A stretch of 64,000 bases of DNA. It comes from Orthonyx spaldingii. Lineage: Eukaryota; Chordata; Aves; Passeriformes; Orthonychidae. The translations under genes and the position numbers were made by a program. A model generated the notes under the pieces. It was not told the origin of the DNA. It did no database searches and saw nothing but the letters and a program-made list of their open reading frames with translations. Positions 24,412-37,624 of this stretch are shown one piece after another (position 1 is the stretch's first letter; each line of letters opens with the position of its first letter). The stretch lies in assembly GCA_013397795.1 (NCBI GenBank), contig VZTJ01001740.1:369060-433059 (forward strand), read 5' to 3'.

Positions 24412-27400
24412 ACAGAAAAGAGAGGGAAACAATTCCCACATTGTCTCACTGCCATTGTGCAGCTTTGACCTATCATACTCTCAGCCAGATGCCAAGACTG
24501 GAGGAGTCCTTCTGCTCACATCCTTTCTCCTGTGCCTGTGGGTGGGCTCCCAAGGGCTGTGAGGAGGCAGCAGCTGCTCAGTCACCAGAGCTGTGCTGGC
24601 AAACTCAGCATTGCAGCTGGGCATCACAGACTGCTCTGGAAGGGTGTACTGTTAGCATCTGCATGAACTCTGTGTAGTTTGAAACAGGTTTGTGTAGCCT
24701 GGTTTGATTTGTTTGGCCCAAGGAGCTGATGCACAGGAGCCTTTGACCAAGGAGTGTTCTTGGTGGGCAGATGATTCTCACCAGATGTTGGAGGTAGCCT
24801 AGGAGACATTCAGATTTTTTTATTCTGAAAACATCTTGCAGCTCAGGGCAGCCTCCCTTGCCACTCTTTTTTCACAGTGTGCCCCTGCACAACGGCAATG
24901 AGGTTGTCAGAGCTGGAGGAGCTGTAGAAGAGGGCAACTGCTCTGCTTCTGTGTGCTCGGGGTGAGAGGAAGAAGGAGCCATGGAGACAGCCAGTGTCCC
25001 TTTCCAGGACATGGGGCCTGGGTGTAGGTGCTGCAAACCTGGCACCTGGGTATTCCCAGTCTGCTCTGAGCAGCAGAACAAGGGTCCCTTGACTCACCTG
25101 CTGCAACTTAACACCAGGCAGTCTTTTCCTGAAGAAAGCTTTTTTTTTGACAGCAGTGTGGTTACAAATCAAAGTGTTGCTGTTGGCTTAGTTTAGAGGC
25201 TGGGGCATGGGTAAATTAAAGCCTCCTGGGCTGGAGTGGGCAGCAGAACCAGGAGCAGACACAACCTCCCAGAGCCTGGGTAGTGCCCGCTGCTCCGGAC
25301 CAGGCTCTCTTCCCCCTGAGATGTCACAAGGACAGCAGAGACACTCCTGCCTCGCTGGTGTTGGGTAAACCTGCTGCAAAGAGAGTCAAAGGAGGCTCTT
25401 TAATCCAGTGAACCTGTGAGATTCCCCTCTGGTTTTCTCCTCTTCCCCTTTAGTGCAATTGGTCCTGTTGCTGGATCCACGTGTGAGATGCAGTAAGGCA
25501 GGGCTAGTGGTTCGCGTGTTAGTATTTGAGATCCTAATTATGCCCTTTGATGCCTCTCATCACATGTGTGGCACACACACACATTTTGGGTGTACAAGAA
25601 TGCATTTGCAGCAGACAACCACGTTTACTTGTCCATATATCCACAGTGACACATGGACAGTACATTTTCCAGATTCCTACTCACACCTACCCCACCAGGA
25701 TGGAGTTGACCACTTCTAACCAAGCAACACAGCTGTGCTGTAGAACAGGTAACATTGTTCCACTGACCCCAAAATCTGCACCTGAATAGACTGCATGAAT
25801 ATTGCTTTTAGATACACCTCTGCTGGGCAGAGATCAAAATCCATCAAAGAAGTTGTTAAAGCAAAACATCTTGTTCAACTCTAATATGACTCCTAAAATG
25901 CTAATATTTCTACTGACTTTTGAAGAGTTCACATCCTCTGGTTTTACACAAAAGAAATCTGCAAGTGATTTCTACCACAGGCTACAACCAGCTCTAGACC
26001 AACCTTAGTTTCTTTTCAAGCTTTGATCGGTGGAAGAGTGGAACCAATCCATTTAGTGCAGACTTCTGGTAACATAACTAGTTAACTGGGGTCCTTTGTC
26101 TCCTTCAATTCAAAAATGTTGCACTTCACAAGCCCTTAAATGGATAAAAAATTAAGTTCTCTTTTCGGGTTCCTCTGGTGTTGGCATGTTGGATTTTGCA
26201 GAGAGCTTATCTTCAGCACCAGCACAACCTGCCACTTAAAATGAAACAGAGGGGATATTCTATTTTCATGCTTGGTCTGAAAGCAGAGGTGTTCTTAATT
26301 AATTTTTTAAAATGCTCTTTTAAAAGGCTATAAAGTAATTAAAAGAATGACAGGAGATGTGGTATATTTCCAGTGCCAAGTATGATTCAGACAAACTGTC
26401 ACTAGAAAATGGCTCTGACAATTCAAACTACCCCCAAAATCTATTATTAAAGCTGTTTGGACCTTTTCTTTCTTTTCTTTTTTTTTTTTTCCTTGTTGTT
26501 CCCTCAACCCTCCCATCCCCCCTCCCAGCCACAGTGCTAAACATAATCTCAGATCTAGCAAAACACAAATTACTGTGGATGACTCTATTGTTTTTTATTT
26601 TCTTCTCTGGCATTGGAAACTTCCTAGCTATAGGGATTGTAGCCAGTGTCTCCACTCACAAAGTAGGATGATTGCTGGGCAAACAATTTCTTCTAGCATG
26701 GCTGGTATAAAGGAGGGTAGGAATCTTCCCCCTTCTCTCTCTCCTATTTCTGTTTCCAACTTGCAAAATGATGTAGTAATGGAGTTGTTCCAGCCAGCCC
26801 AACGTCTCATTGATCTCAGCTCTGGTATCAGCACCATCAGTCTGGGGCCTCATCCAAGTGAGCCTGGTAAATGGCTGAAAGTTCTTCAAAAACTTCTGAA
26901 ATTGTGGTTTCCAAAGGGCGTTTTGGATGTTGTGGAGAAAAAAATCCCCTTAACACAAAAATGGAAGGGGGAAAGGAATGTTTTAGTGTAACACAAAGCA
27001 AATGTACATTATTCTTTCAGTCTTTTCTTCTTTTGGGGGGGTGTCCTTCTTTCAAACCTATCCATTCAGAACCAAGCAGGTTATTCTGCTCCACAGACCC
27101 CTCTCATAACCCTGAGCCCTGGAACGGTTTTTCAGCCTATGCCTGAAAAAACAAGTCCATTTCTATCCTTTGAACTCCTCCTACAAATTTTCTTCTTTTT
27201 TGGCTGGCATCCTACAAATAAGCTCCTACTGCTGCTCTCTCATCATCTCCCAGCTCTCTCTCTTCTTAAGTTCTTGCTAATAAACTGAAAAACAAGCAGG
27301 GATTAAGAGGATGTGACCCTTGCTCAGATGTTCTGCAGTGGGCAGGTTTTAATTGCTCTGAGTCACTTTTTGCTTTCCATTCCCAGGCCAAGCCACAGCA

Positions 27401-30400
27401 GTTTTAATGTAGGATGCTTTTCTTCTGCAGTATTTGGTGATCTCCTGGCAGAGGGGCTTTATTCCTCTGCCAGCACCTCCAGAAGCCGGTGCCGTTTTTG
27501 TGCCCTCAGTCTGCTGAGCACATGGGGCACCACCAGACCAGGGAAGGCCTCCACTCGTGGGCTTTGTGTCTCACATTTGGGTCTCTCTCAGAGAGCTTAC
27601 CCCTACTTTTCATCACCTCAGTGTCATGGAGATCTGTGGTTGCCTGGGCTGACCCAGGCAAAGCAGGTGTTTCCTTGGAGCACTGAAAGTTGCTGCTCCT
27701 CACTGGCTGCACATGGGGATTGTCCCATGGGGAAGGATCAGGAACAAGCTTAAAAGGGAGTCAGAGAGGGATTTGCCCTTGAAGTAGAAAAGGCATGAAA
27801 GGGACATCACAACGGTGGAGAAGAGGGGTTGAGAACCCTCAGGGGAGAGAGCTGGAGGAGAGTTGCAGGCAGCAGTTCAGGTGGCTGCAGGATATGAAAA
27901 CCCTCCCACTGCTCAGATTTGCCTAGTAACTCTTCTCTTGGCTGACAGCCTCACTGGTACTTTGCCATATAGATGCAGCCTCCATCTGATGGGGAACAGA
28001 GGAGAAGGGGGATATAGGGACACAGCCCAGCTCTGGGGAGATCTGTGCCTGGTACCTTGCAAAGAGATTGCAGGGAAGGCATTGACTCCATGTTTGCCCC
28101 TTCCTGCTCATGATCCTGATGTGGTGTCTGCCACCTTCTAAGTGATGGCTCTTTTACAACCCCACAGCACTTGGAACTGAGTGTTAAACAGGATCCCAGC
28201 TTTATGTCCTGACAGAGTCCTTCACCACTGTGTACACAGGGATGCGGTGGTGCCATCTGCATATTCTCTAATTATAAAGACCAACAGTGAAAACTACTTG
28301 CCACAGAAAAGTGCTGGTGGAAATTAACTCTTTTAATCTTTTTTTATCTCTGATCACAGCAAAGTTGAAATCCAGTTTTTGGCCTACTTGCAAATCTTCC
28401 TTCAGCTCTTCTGAGAGAGAGTCAAATATATGACCCCCTGTGCGAGTCTTCTATTCCAACACAATGTCAGAAATCCCCCAGTTTTTGTGCCTTATGAGTA
28501 ACAGGTTATGTTATTAAAGTAGTACAGGGTCCTCTGAGAGACTGAATTGTCCCCATGCAAGATGAGAAAAAGTCCTGAATCACAGACAGAGGCAAATGTC
28601 ATTGGCAGCAATGGTGACAGTAAAGGGTGCTGACACCAGACCCCGAGGCCAGTGTTCAACGACAGCTGTGGGGGAGGTCTAAGAAAAAAAGGAAAGGCAG
28701 CTGCTGGGAAAGGGAGGAGAAAATCAGATGTATGAAAAGGCCTGGGGTGGAGAGAGATCTGTCTCATAGGGTGAGGAGGTGCAAAGTGGGAGGGGGAAAC
28801 GTTTGCAAGGGACCCTGGACCAAGCAGTGCAGTTCACAACCAACAGGAGATCACAGTGAGGGCTGATGTGTGTGGCTTTGTGTAGGATGAAAATGTCCAT
28901 GGGCTGTGCTGGAGAGGATTTGTACCCATAGTCTCTGTTTAGTCCTCTTGTCCCCCTTCCGTTGTGGTTCACTGGAGCTAAAGTGCCTCCACCACAGCCC
29001 AGACCCTTTCACCCTCTCTGCTCTCCTTTCCCCTGGTCTGCTTTGCCTGGAGAGCTGTTCCTTCAGCTTGCAATATGTGGAATTCTGCTCCTTGTTCTGT
29101 CCCTGCAAGCCCCAGTGAAATCCATTCAGGCACGGTGGGTATCTGTTCTGACTATGCAGCATTTCCCAGCAGATGCAGTACGTGTAGGAGTCAAGCTGAG
29201 GAGGCATCTCCAATGAACTGAGGTGAGAGACAAACATCAGCAGCCTCCGCACAGAGGAACACGCAGGGAATCTCCCATCCTGGTCACTTCTTTGACCCGT
29301 GTGTTTTTGTTTAGCTTCACAGACCTCCAGTCTGGTGGAAAGGGACTTCCATTGGTCTCCAGTCCAGCCTGTCTCTCAGAATGGGAATACCACAAAGGTA
29401 GAAGCGTTTTGTTCTCCAGTTTCCAGAAGCAAAGCAATAAGCAGTGAAGCACCTTTGCTTCACTGGAGCTATACAGGGGTGGAGCATTCTGCTGGAGCTC
29501 ACTGCACAGGTTTTAGCAGCTTCCCTGGGGGGAAGGCGTGTCAGAAGCAACACGGACTAGCACTTGTGTTTCCTCTGGGATGAGGGCAGCATGGAAGGTG
29601 TTTGGAGCGAGACACTTTCTCATCAACTTCCATGCAGCACTAGGTACTACACTCATTATTCAAGGCAAAGCTGCTGTGAGCTTAGAGAGAGCACCAAGTC
29701 CCTCTCTCCTCTTTCATCCTTTCACAGGACTGTGATTTCTTTGGCAGAGCAGGGAGGGGTTTGACAGACCTCACCAGGAGGCCACAGTTTTGAAAACATG
29801 CGGAGCATTCTGCAAGAAGACTCCTGGTGCACCCACTCTGTCCTGAAGGCATTCACCCATTTTGTAGTATTTTGTGCCAAGGACGGAATCTGTGGCCTGC
29901 AGATGACAACCCAGTCAATGGGGGGAGTAAAGGAAACACATCTCAATCAAGCCCATCAGAGCAACCCTATCTCCCCTGCAACACAATCTCCATGTCTGAG
30001 AAGGGAAAGGAGCATCAAATGTTAGTTGATTTCTCAGGAGCTTAGCAGCATATGCACTGAAAGGAACCATCTTCAGACAAGTGTTCTTGCAGTCATGTTT
30101 GCATTGTGCTCCCCCAAGTTGCTGAAACAAACCAAAAAGCTGAAAAAAACTCCCATACTTACTGCTATTCAGCAGAGTTACCTTCAGCTTAGCAGAATCC
30201 CTGTGCACCAGCTGAAGCACCGCCTTGGAATGCACCATTGATTGCTGAAGTGCTGTCAGAGAAGCTCTGGAACATGGCTGAATATTTCTGTCACAAGAAT
30301 AAGGCAGGCTGAATTGTAAATCTTCATGGTGAGAGTAATGCTCCCCCAGTGGCCAAGCCAAAGTTACACACAGAGATTCTTTTCTTGAAAAAATAGGAAA

Positions 30401-33219
30401 AAGAAAAAAGAAAAACCACACCAAAAACACCCCAAACCCCCTAGGAAGCTGAAAAAATCAGCCAATAGTTAGAAAAGCTGGTCTGGAAAGTGGCTGAGAA
30501 AATGTGGGTTTAACCCAGGAAGGAGGTGAAAGATAAAAACATGACCTGCTCATGAAGGACCCCAAGAGCAGTGAGACTCACTTGTGAACAAAAATCACGA
30601 GCCAGATGTTGGCAGTTCCCAAGAGGGAGGGATTTTTATAAATATATCAAGATTTAGTGTTCAGATAACTGGAGATTTCAAAGGGGTATCAGGCTTCTGT
30701 CCTTCAGCATATACTGCAAGACGGTCCAAATTCATTTCTTATTTGTGGCTAATCTTTGTCTTGCTTTATAATCCTGACTGAAACAGCAAGAAAATGCAGT
30801 TCCTAAGGTATTCATTTTAAAAAGAGTTTTGAAAAGGCAATTTTGTAGTAAATTTAATTTTTACTGTAACATTTCCTTTCTTAGGGAAATACAGAGTTCC
30901 TAAGTACCACATCTTCACCCCACAATGCATTTCTGTCAAAATAATCTTACTAACCAGGAAAAACTTTTGAACTTCATGATCTAGTCTCAAGGAACCTTAT
31001 CCATGCTTTCCATCTGTAAGATTTGCAGCAATAAGTCATGTCATAATGACTTTGGCATCTATTGACCTGGCAAATTTAGTAACAGTGAGCCTGCAAGATC
31101 TCTCTGTGCACTGCAGCTTTTTCTAGGAAATTGGCTCATTTGTGTTTCTTCATCTTCATGTAACAGGCAGGAAATATGAAAATTTGCTGGAATTTCTCTC
31201 CCCTTTCTTCTGTCCAGGGAACCAGACCCCCACACTGATAACCTCCAGCAAGGAGCCAGTTTGAAGCTTTGCAAAGCCATTACACAAAGAAACTGGTTAA
31301 GGCAACTGAGTTAGCCTTCAGTTTGCCTTGTGTTTGAAAGCCTTCTTGTGAAAGGGACTAGAAACACAATGTGAAATCCTTAAGTTGCAAACACAACAAA
31401 GAAAGAAAAGAAATTATAAAAGACCCCTCTGAGCTGGCCTGCTCTCTGCTATTGAAACTAGACTACAGTTAGACTATACTGGACCTCTGCTTTTTCATTT
31501 AAAGTGACATCATTGACATTGTTTTTCCACTTCTTATGTTCTGTGACTGTTCATACTGCTCTGTGTGATAACATGTTATGCCTATTAATAATCAAAAAAC
31601 ACAACAAATCCCCATCACCTGCTTTTACAGGGAGGCAGAGTAACTCTTTCATGTAATGAAAATTGCCCAGACAAATACGTAGTGCACACTTCTGGAGTTT
31701 AAGACAGCAGGAAGGTCTTATTTTAGGATTTAGCTTTATCAGACAACCAAGCTGGTAATATTGAATCCTCCTGAAATCTGTCATCAAAAGTTCAAGACTG
31801 GGTACCATTACCATAGTCAAGCACTAGTCTTGGCAATTGCTGAGAGGTGTGGGAGTTTGACATCTTGTTCACCTGAAAGTGTATCTGTAAAGTCACTGCC
31901 AATCTACAGGAGACTGAGGTGTGGATTACAATTTGAGATATCTTTCTTTTCCTCTTCCTATGGCAAAGTTTGCACCCCCACTGACCCATCCTTGCCTGTG
32001 ATTTGTCTCTCTCCTTGTCTCCCCACAAACCAGCCTTTCAGAAGGATTTCTGCTCCTCTACCTGATGCTTCCTTTCCTCCTTCCTCTTAAGAGCCCTTTT
32101 CCTGGCTGAACACTGTGACTTCTCCTTGCCTGAAAATGTGACTCAGGGAGCTGACTGGCACAGCTGCTGGTGGGAGTCAGGCTGGATTATTCCTGCTGCT
32201 GCAGTTGCCCATCAGCATGAGTAAGGCTGATGGGAGATGCACAGCACAGTAATCCCATGGCTGTTGAGATTAGAAACGTCTCTACTTCCTTTCCACAGCA
32301 AGAGCCTTCTTTGTATCCCTTTAATGCACAGCCCTTCACTGCTCATTGAAGGCATTCAGTCCATTATCTGCTATTAAAAAAATAAATAAATAAAAGCAGA
32401 AACTGCATTAATGTTTTTTAATTGCTTAAACAGTTTCTCACCAGTCAGATCTGGACTTGGTGCAACTCTTGCTCTGCTTGTGTGAGACCTTCTACAGTAA
32501 TTTCTTCCCTTGATTATTTGATGTACCCTTTTTTGCTTGTAATAGATTCCATTATTCCAATCTGGGCATAAAAGAAAAATGCTCTTCCTCACAGGGCTAA
32601 TTAGAAGCCATGCTTCGCCGTCCCCAGCAGAGTGGACCTGCTTTTGTCTGCAAAAGTCTTAAAACAGCAGAAAAAGTGAAACTCCTTGTGTTAAAAAGCA
32701 GAAAATTTGCCATGTTGAGTTCACTGCCTCTCCCCATCTGCCAAGAAGAGCTTAACAGGGATGTTTCTGAGTGCAGCTGGAAAAGGATGCCTAGCTGCCA
32801 TTCAGTGCTTTGTTCCATGGGTTTACAGTGGAGGGGCTGCTGGATGTGGAAAATGTGCAGGGGTTATCCATCCATGGCTCCAAGGTAGGAAACCAGTGCA
32901 AGGGAGCTGGTGTCTCCATCAGGAAAGCTCTCCCACTGACATTACTTTTGCCCCCTTCTTTGATGCACTTACGCAGAGAAGCAGCATTCATGGCAGTTTC
33001 TGTTAAAATGAACAAGAAACCAGAACAAGCCATAAAAGAGGTCGAATACAGTTTGCCTTGGAAAATAATCTCACTGGAATAGTGAAATTTGAGCCTTTAT
33101 GAGGACATGATGGCTTCAGTGACAGCCCTCCATGGGCTGATACAAACAGACTTATGTGTCACAGCAGCAGCTTGAACGAGGGTCACATCTGAAGCAACTG
33201 TGTTTACACCATGTCTGTT
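24412..33219. other. long non-coding stretch
   Basis: Nearly 9 kb without a supported gene. Simple tracts occur at about 26469-26492 (T/C-rich) and 30375-30440 (A-rich, then A/C-rich). The 29300-29400 region has words faintly like an old CR1 in reverse, too weak to call. The longest open frames are 146 codons at 27313-27753 (plus) and 171 codons at 29915-30430 (minus). Both overlap other open frames, contain no domain and have no gene context. Confidence 0.6.
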
Positions 33220-33650
33220 ATGATCCCCAGCCTCTAATATGAAGTTGGATTGTTTGTTTTGCTTTTCTTTTTTTAATATGCCACTGACAGGTCAGCTAAC
33301 ACAACCCACGAGAGACAGAGTACTTTAATACAGTGAGGCCATTCTGATTGCTGCCACATCTCATTAATAACTCGTTGCCCTGCTATTGTGACTCCAATTT
33401 CACAGCTCCCATTTGCACTCCCTCTGGTTAATCACATCCATTTCTAGCTTGCTGATCTTAATTGGTCATTTATTATGGCTCTGTCTATTTGATGGACACT
33501 GATTTCATCTCACCACCAATGCTTCTATCCCACTGCCTCTCTGCCATCAACTGGCAAAACTAAAATCAATGAGAATTAAGTTTGAAGCTGGTTTGAAATC
33601 AGAGGCATGGCTCTAATTGATTCACTTGAATTGTTAATTGTTTCAGCCTC
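33220..33650. other. candidate conserved non-coding element, homeodomain-motif rich
   Basis: A 430 bp AT-rich block has no repeat signature and stops in every frame. Visible motif cores include GGTTAATCA (33427-33435), TTAATTGG (33458-33465), a HOX/CDX-like TTATTATGG (33470-33478), TAATTGA (33614-33620) and TAATTG (33635-33640). The density of homeodomain-type sites and the long continuous low-CpG texture make this my strongest candidate for a developmental enhancer in the window. This is inference from texture and motifs; conservation was not tested. Confidence 0.35.
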
Positions 33651-36599
33651 CTGAAGCCAGTGCTTCCATGCATCAGTATCACCTTGAGGGATGCACAAGG
33701 TTGTGCTGCCTCAGCCCTGGCAGGCAGCTACACCTGAGGGATCAGAGAAGCCCAGAGCTGCAGCCCCTGTGACATCCAGCTCAGGAACAGAAGAGCAACT
33801 GTCTGGCAGTGTATCCACCTGTGTCTATCACCAGCACAGCCTGCCAGAGGGTGCCTGGAGAGAATGAGAAAAGCAGGGAGCTGTGCTGCTCCCTCTGACC
33901 TTCCATGGGGAAACACACCCTGTCCACCCCAGAATTCAGGACTGTCAGTGGCTACAACAAATGCACTTTGTGCCAGAAAACCGATGTCCGTGGCCAGCAG
34001 CCCAGAGGGCACCAGGCTCTGCTACACCTGCAGGCACAAAAACAGGTGTCATGGCTTGAGTGATATTGCTAGGGACAAGGCCACTGATGAGCTCCTGTTG
34101 TGCACCTCAGGTGGTCCTGGAGGCCCCTTACTTGTCCCCAACAAAGTTGCAGCAGAAAACAGCAGGCCATGCATGGCCTGCATTAGTAGAGGATGTCACT
34201 GCCCCTATGTACAGTGACACTGGAGGGACAAGGGTAAGGCTGGGTGTCCGTGTGCCACCACATGGGCTGCACTGGCGGTGGGGATGTGCCTTGTGCCGCT
34301 GTGGATTGGCTGCTCCAGCTTTTCTGAGTTCAGAGGGGTAATGGCACAGAGCTGGGCCTGGTGTATGTGGGGGCTGTACATCTCCTGCAGAGCATGAGAA
34401 AATGAGGGGGGCAAGGGGAAAGCAAGATCCTGCACTGGAAGAATGTTATGTAAACAAATTTTGAGTCCCAGACCAGGTCTTTTGTGATTCTGCTGTTCCA
34501 TGTGCATCTGCACAGGGTGAGAGAGCTCTGGAACATTTTCCTTGGAGGTCTGAACAGGGACCTGAGGGTTTCTGGGCAGGAACAACACTTATTACCTACT
34601 CACCATCCTGCTTTCTTCTGCCACCCAAGCCCCCTTGACTGCATGCTGAGTCCCAGGGACTCCTGCATTCACAGTGTGAGCAGATCTGAGAGAACCACAC
34701 TCTCCTATGCATTTCCTGTAGGCAGAAAATTGCTTTCTGTTTGGCAAACCCAGGGGGCTTCCTGGATCATACAACTTCATATAAGCTTTGCCCTCTGTGA
34801 AATATGTGACTGGTAAATGACTACAAAATTTAGGTGTGATTTGCAAGACTGTTAGGTTTTGCTTGGTGTTCAATGCTGCAAGAGCCCAAATGACTAATTG
34901 ATATCAGAATTATATACATATATAAAAATAGCAATATCTAGGTGATGACATTAGTTTGTTACTCGTAGACTATTTCCTGTGCCAAAAACAAAGGAACTGG
35001 GACCCATATTTACCATTGCAATATCCAGGCTTGAAACATAAAGGAGAATGGATGTAGCAATAAAGGCTGTTGGATTTTCCAAATCAGAGGTGGAATTCAG
35101 TTAAATTACAGTTTCAGCACCTTGCCCTTCCTGGAGACAGTCCACTGGGAAAACTAAAAAAATCAATATCATCATCCCCATGCACAGAAAAGTAGGTCCA
35201 GCCGATGGTAAGCCTGCAAGACAGAGTGAAGATATTGGGGAGCCAGGAGGAGGGGAACAAAGCAGACCCAAGATGAGATGAGCTGGGTCTCTCTCAATAG
35301 CATTTCCAGAGGAGAGAGACTGAGCAGGCTGAAAGACTGACTTTTTTGATTCCCTGACCTCTGTCAGGGCATCAGAAATTTAATATCTTCCCCTCTGTAC
35401 ATCTTAAATTTTCATCTGAGCATTTTGCTGTTAGCATTTTTCCATGTTGACAGCTATATTTCTGGAACACTTCTAGCAGATACCTGAGCACTTTGGAAAA
35501 ACCCCCCTGGTCACACAGCTCTTAAAATATGTCCAACTTTTCTAACTAGTGGAACGGTTTGCTAACGTGGATGGAGAATTTCTTGAAAGACCAGAGAAGG
35601 TGATAACAATAATAGGGGAAAAAAAATCATGGAATGTGCCAAGGTCAGACCGTAATGATCTGATGAAATCTGACCCTGGATAAGACATGGAAATATCAGG
35701 TATTATCCCTGGGGCTAATCACTCTTATTATACCTTTCCTGTAGTTCTTCCTAAGAATGGAAAAAATGTGTGAACCTAGGTTACCTGACACTTAATTTCC
35801 AAGCATGCAGGGGAACCTATAACTGCCTTCCTAAACGGCCTGATACATTACTCCTGTCAAAGGAATAATTACAATGCACAGGGGCCATCTATGCATAGGG
35901 TAGGCTGTGCTCAGGGCTCAGGGGCTTTCAGAGCAGATATTTTTCAAATGCTCCTGGAGCGACTGGGAATGCATATTCTGTGGGAATGTATATTCTATGG
36001 AAAGTCAATTACATTTGCTTCCCACATCTTTTGGTCCCCCAGGAGCTGCCCTAAACTTCAGCAATGTGGAACTTTATAGTTTATGTCATATCCTCCAAGC
36101 AAGGTAGCTCCAGTCTGTCAGCCTCACGGTCCCACGCACTAGGCACAGTCCTGGTGCCTCCAGCATGAGGTGGGCTTTTTTGTGCTCACCTGCCTCCATA
36201 TGCCTCACTCTTATCATGTACAAAATGCACCCTGGCAGTGGAAATCTGCTGAGACGGGTTTCAGATGCATTGCCCAGGAGGCAGCTCCCTGCCCCTCACC
36301 ATGACGTGCAGTCCCCTGTGACACACAGTGACCTGGATGTGACTGCGTCAGGCCACCACCAGCCACGTGCACCACTGACAGTGCCTGTGCTGTCCACAGC
36401 CTCACTGGAGCTGAGGGGTGAGAGGCTGAGCTGCTCCCTTTGGCTGGGAGAAAGTGCTGGACCCTCCGCAGCAGCCGGAGGAGCTGGATGACCTATGGCT
36501 GCCTCGTAAACATTCCTGCACATCATAGCCTGTTTGCACACATTGGGCATGACTGTTTCCAATGAGATGCCATCTGGAATAAAGGCAACTTCAAGCATG
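33651..36599. other. non-coding stretch
   Basis: No gene is supported. A perfect 20 bp palindrome at 34162-34181 is listed separately. Part of the region (33700-34350) is GC-richer and stop-poor, giving open frames of 94-127 codons on both strands without recognisable protein features. Confidence 0.6.
34162..34181. repeat. perfect 20 bp palindrome
   Basis: GCAGGCCATG is followed directly by its reverse complement CATGGCCTGC with no spacer. It could extrude a short cruciform or be a dimeric protein-binding site, but neither is implied by context. The symmetry ends exactly at both sides. Confidence 0.9.
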
Positions 36600-36790
36600 T
36601 ATTTGAGCATTCAGACACGTTTAGAAAGCTGACAGGAGAGTGGAAGTTAACATTCAGATATTTTCCAAGCTCGCATACCTAGGAGCCAAATGCTCCAGCT
36701 AAACAGATTGTGCCCTATTAAATCAAAATAGTGCATTGACAAAAGCTTAGCCCACAAGTTGTCATCTAGGTCATCGTTACACAACAGTGT
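36600..36790. other. candidate conserved non-coding element
   Basis: An AT-rich, repeat-free block with low CpG and mixed short motifs (ATTAAATCAAAAT, CTCCAGCTAAACAG) and no open frame. It ends about 290 bp before the solo LTR at 37080. Its texture resembles the other candidate blocks in the 33-40 kb interval. Untested inference. Confidence 0.2.
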
Positions 36791-37079
36791 GTACAGTGGC
36801 TATGGATATTCTCCCTGCATTCTTAATAAAAACATTAATGCCTTCCTACCTTCCTTGCCTGGCCCCAGCCACATTTCAAGGAAAGAAAGATCAGTTTCAT
36901 AGGAGGACAAACAGTGCAACAAGACTCCAGGCTCTCTCTGTTTGGAGTGAACTTTTGCCCTGGGGTGCTTCTGTACTCACCCAGAGCACCAGATACAGAT
37001 GGGGTCCTTATCTACCTTTGAATAATGCCAAAAAAATAACTATGATAATCTTTCAGCTCCTTGAAAATTGATGTGTGAA
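36791..37079. other. non-coding spacer
   Basis: I see no gene or repeat in this spacer. It ends with GTGAA (37075-37079), the left copy of the target duplication of the adjacent LTR. Confidence 0.6.
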
Positions 37080-37624
37080 TGTGCTGGTTTTGGCTGGGGT
37101 GGAGTCTAATTTTCTTCTCAGTGGCTGGTGTGGGACTGTGTTTTGGATGTTGTACTGAACACAGGGCTGAAAAAAATAGAGATGATTTTGTTACTTCTGA
37201 GCAGGGCTTGCACAGAGCCAAGGCCTTTTCTGCTTTTCGTACTGGCCTCACTGGTGAGGGGGCTGGAGGTGCAGGGGAGATTGGGAGGAGACACAGCCAG
37301 GACAGGTGACCCCAACTGACCTAAGGGACGTTCCATGTGACATCAGTGTATAAAGTGGGGGGACATTTGGAGTGGTGGCATTTGTCTTCCCAAGTCACTG
37401 TTCTGTGTGATGGGGCCTTGCTCTCCTGGAGGTGGCTGAACACCTGACTGCCCATTCCTTGTTTTGCTTTCCTTGTGTACTCAGCTTTCCCTATTAAACC
37501 ATATTTATCTCAACCCGTTGGTTTTCCAGCTTTTACTCTTCTGATTCTCTCCCAGTGCTGCTGGTGGGGGAGTGAGTGAGCAGCTGCATGGGACTTGGCT
37601 GTTGGCTGGGGTTAAACCACGACA
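37080..37624 (+). mobile_element. solo ERVL-type avian LTR, plus orientation
   Basis: The element begins TGTGCTGGTTTTGGCTGGGG and ends GGTTAAACCACGACA, the terminal sequences of an abundant class of avian ERVL-type LTRs. Flanks GTGAA (37075-37079) and GTGAG (37625-37629) form a 5 bp target-site duplication with one mismatch. Inside are a TATAAA at 37349-37354 and an ATTAAA poly(A) signal at 37493-37498. These are followed by the characteristic stretch 'atttatctcaaccc-ttggttttcc-gcttttactcttctgattctctccc'. There is no gag, pol or env sequence beside it, so the internal part was lost by LTR-LTR recombination. At 545 bp it is full length or nearly so. Confidence 0.92.
37349..37498 (+). promoter_or_regulatory. 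LTR TATA box and poly(A) signal
   Basis: TATAAA lies at 37349-37354 and ATTAAA at 37493-37498. The R region would run from about 37378 to shortly after 37510. The spacing is typical for LTRs of this size. The signals are intact, but activity is unknown. Confidence 0.5.

Noticed and set aside
24381..24420. Very strong polypyrimidine tract plus ACAG, like a 3' splice site
   Set aside because: It is a poly-T tract; the downstream frame holds nothing recognisable and there is no matching donor or exon.
27313..27753. 146-codon plus-strand open frame
   Set aside because: Ser/Cys/Leu-rich with no family resemblance and no gene context.
29915..30430. 171-codon minus-strand open frame
   Set aside because: No domain, no splice context, starts in an A-rich tract (poly-Phe at the N-terminus) and overlaps plus-strand frames; length is within chance expectation for 64 kb.
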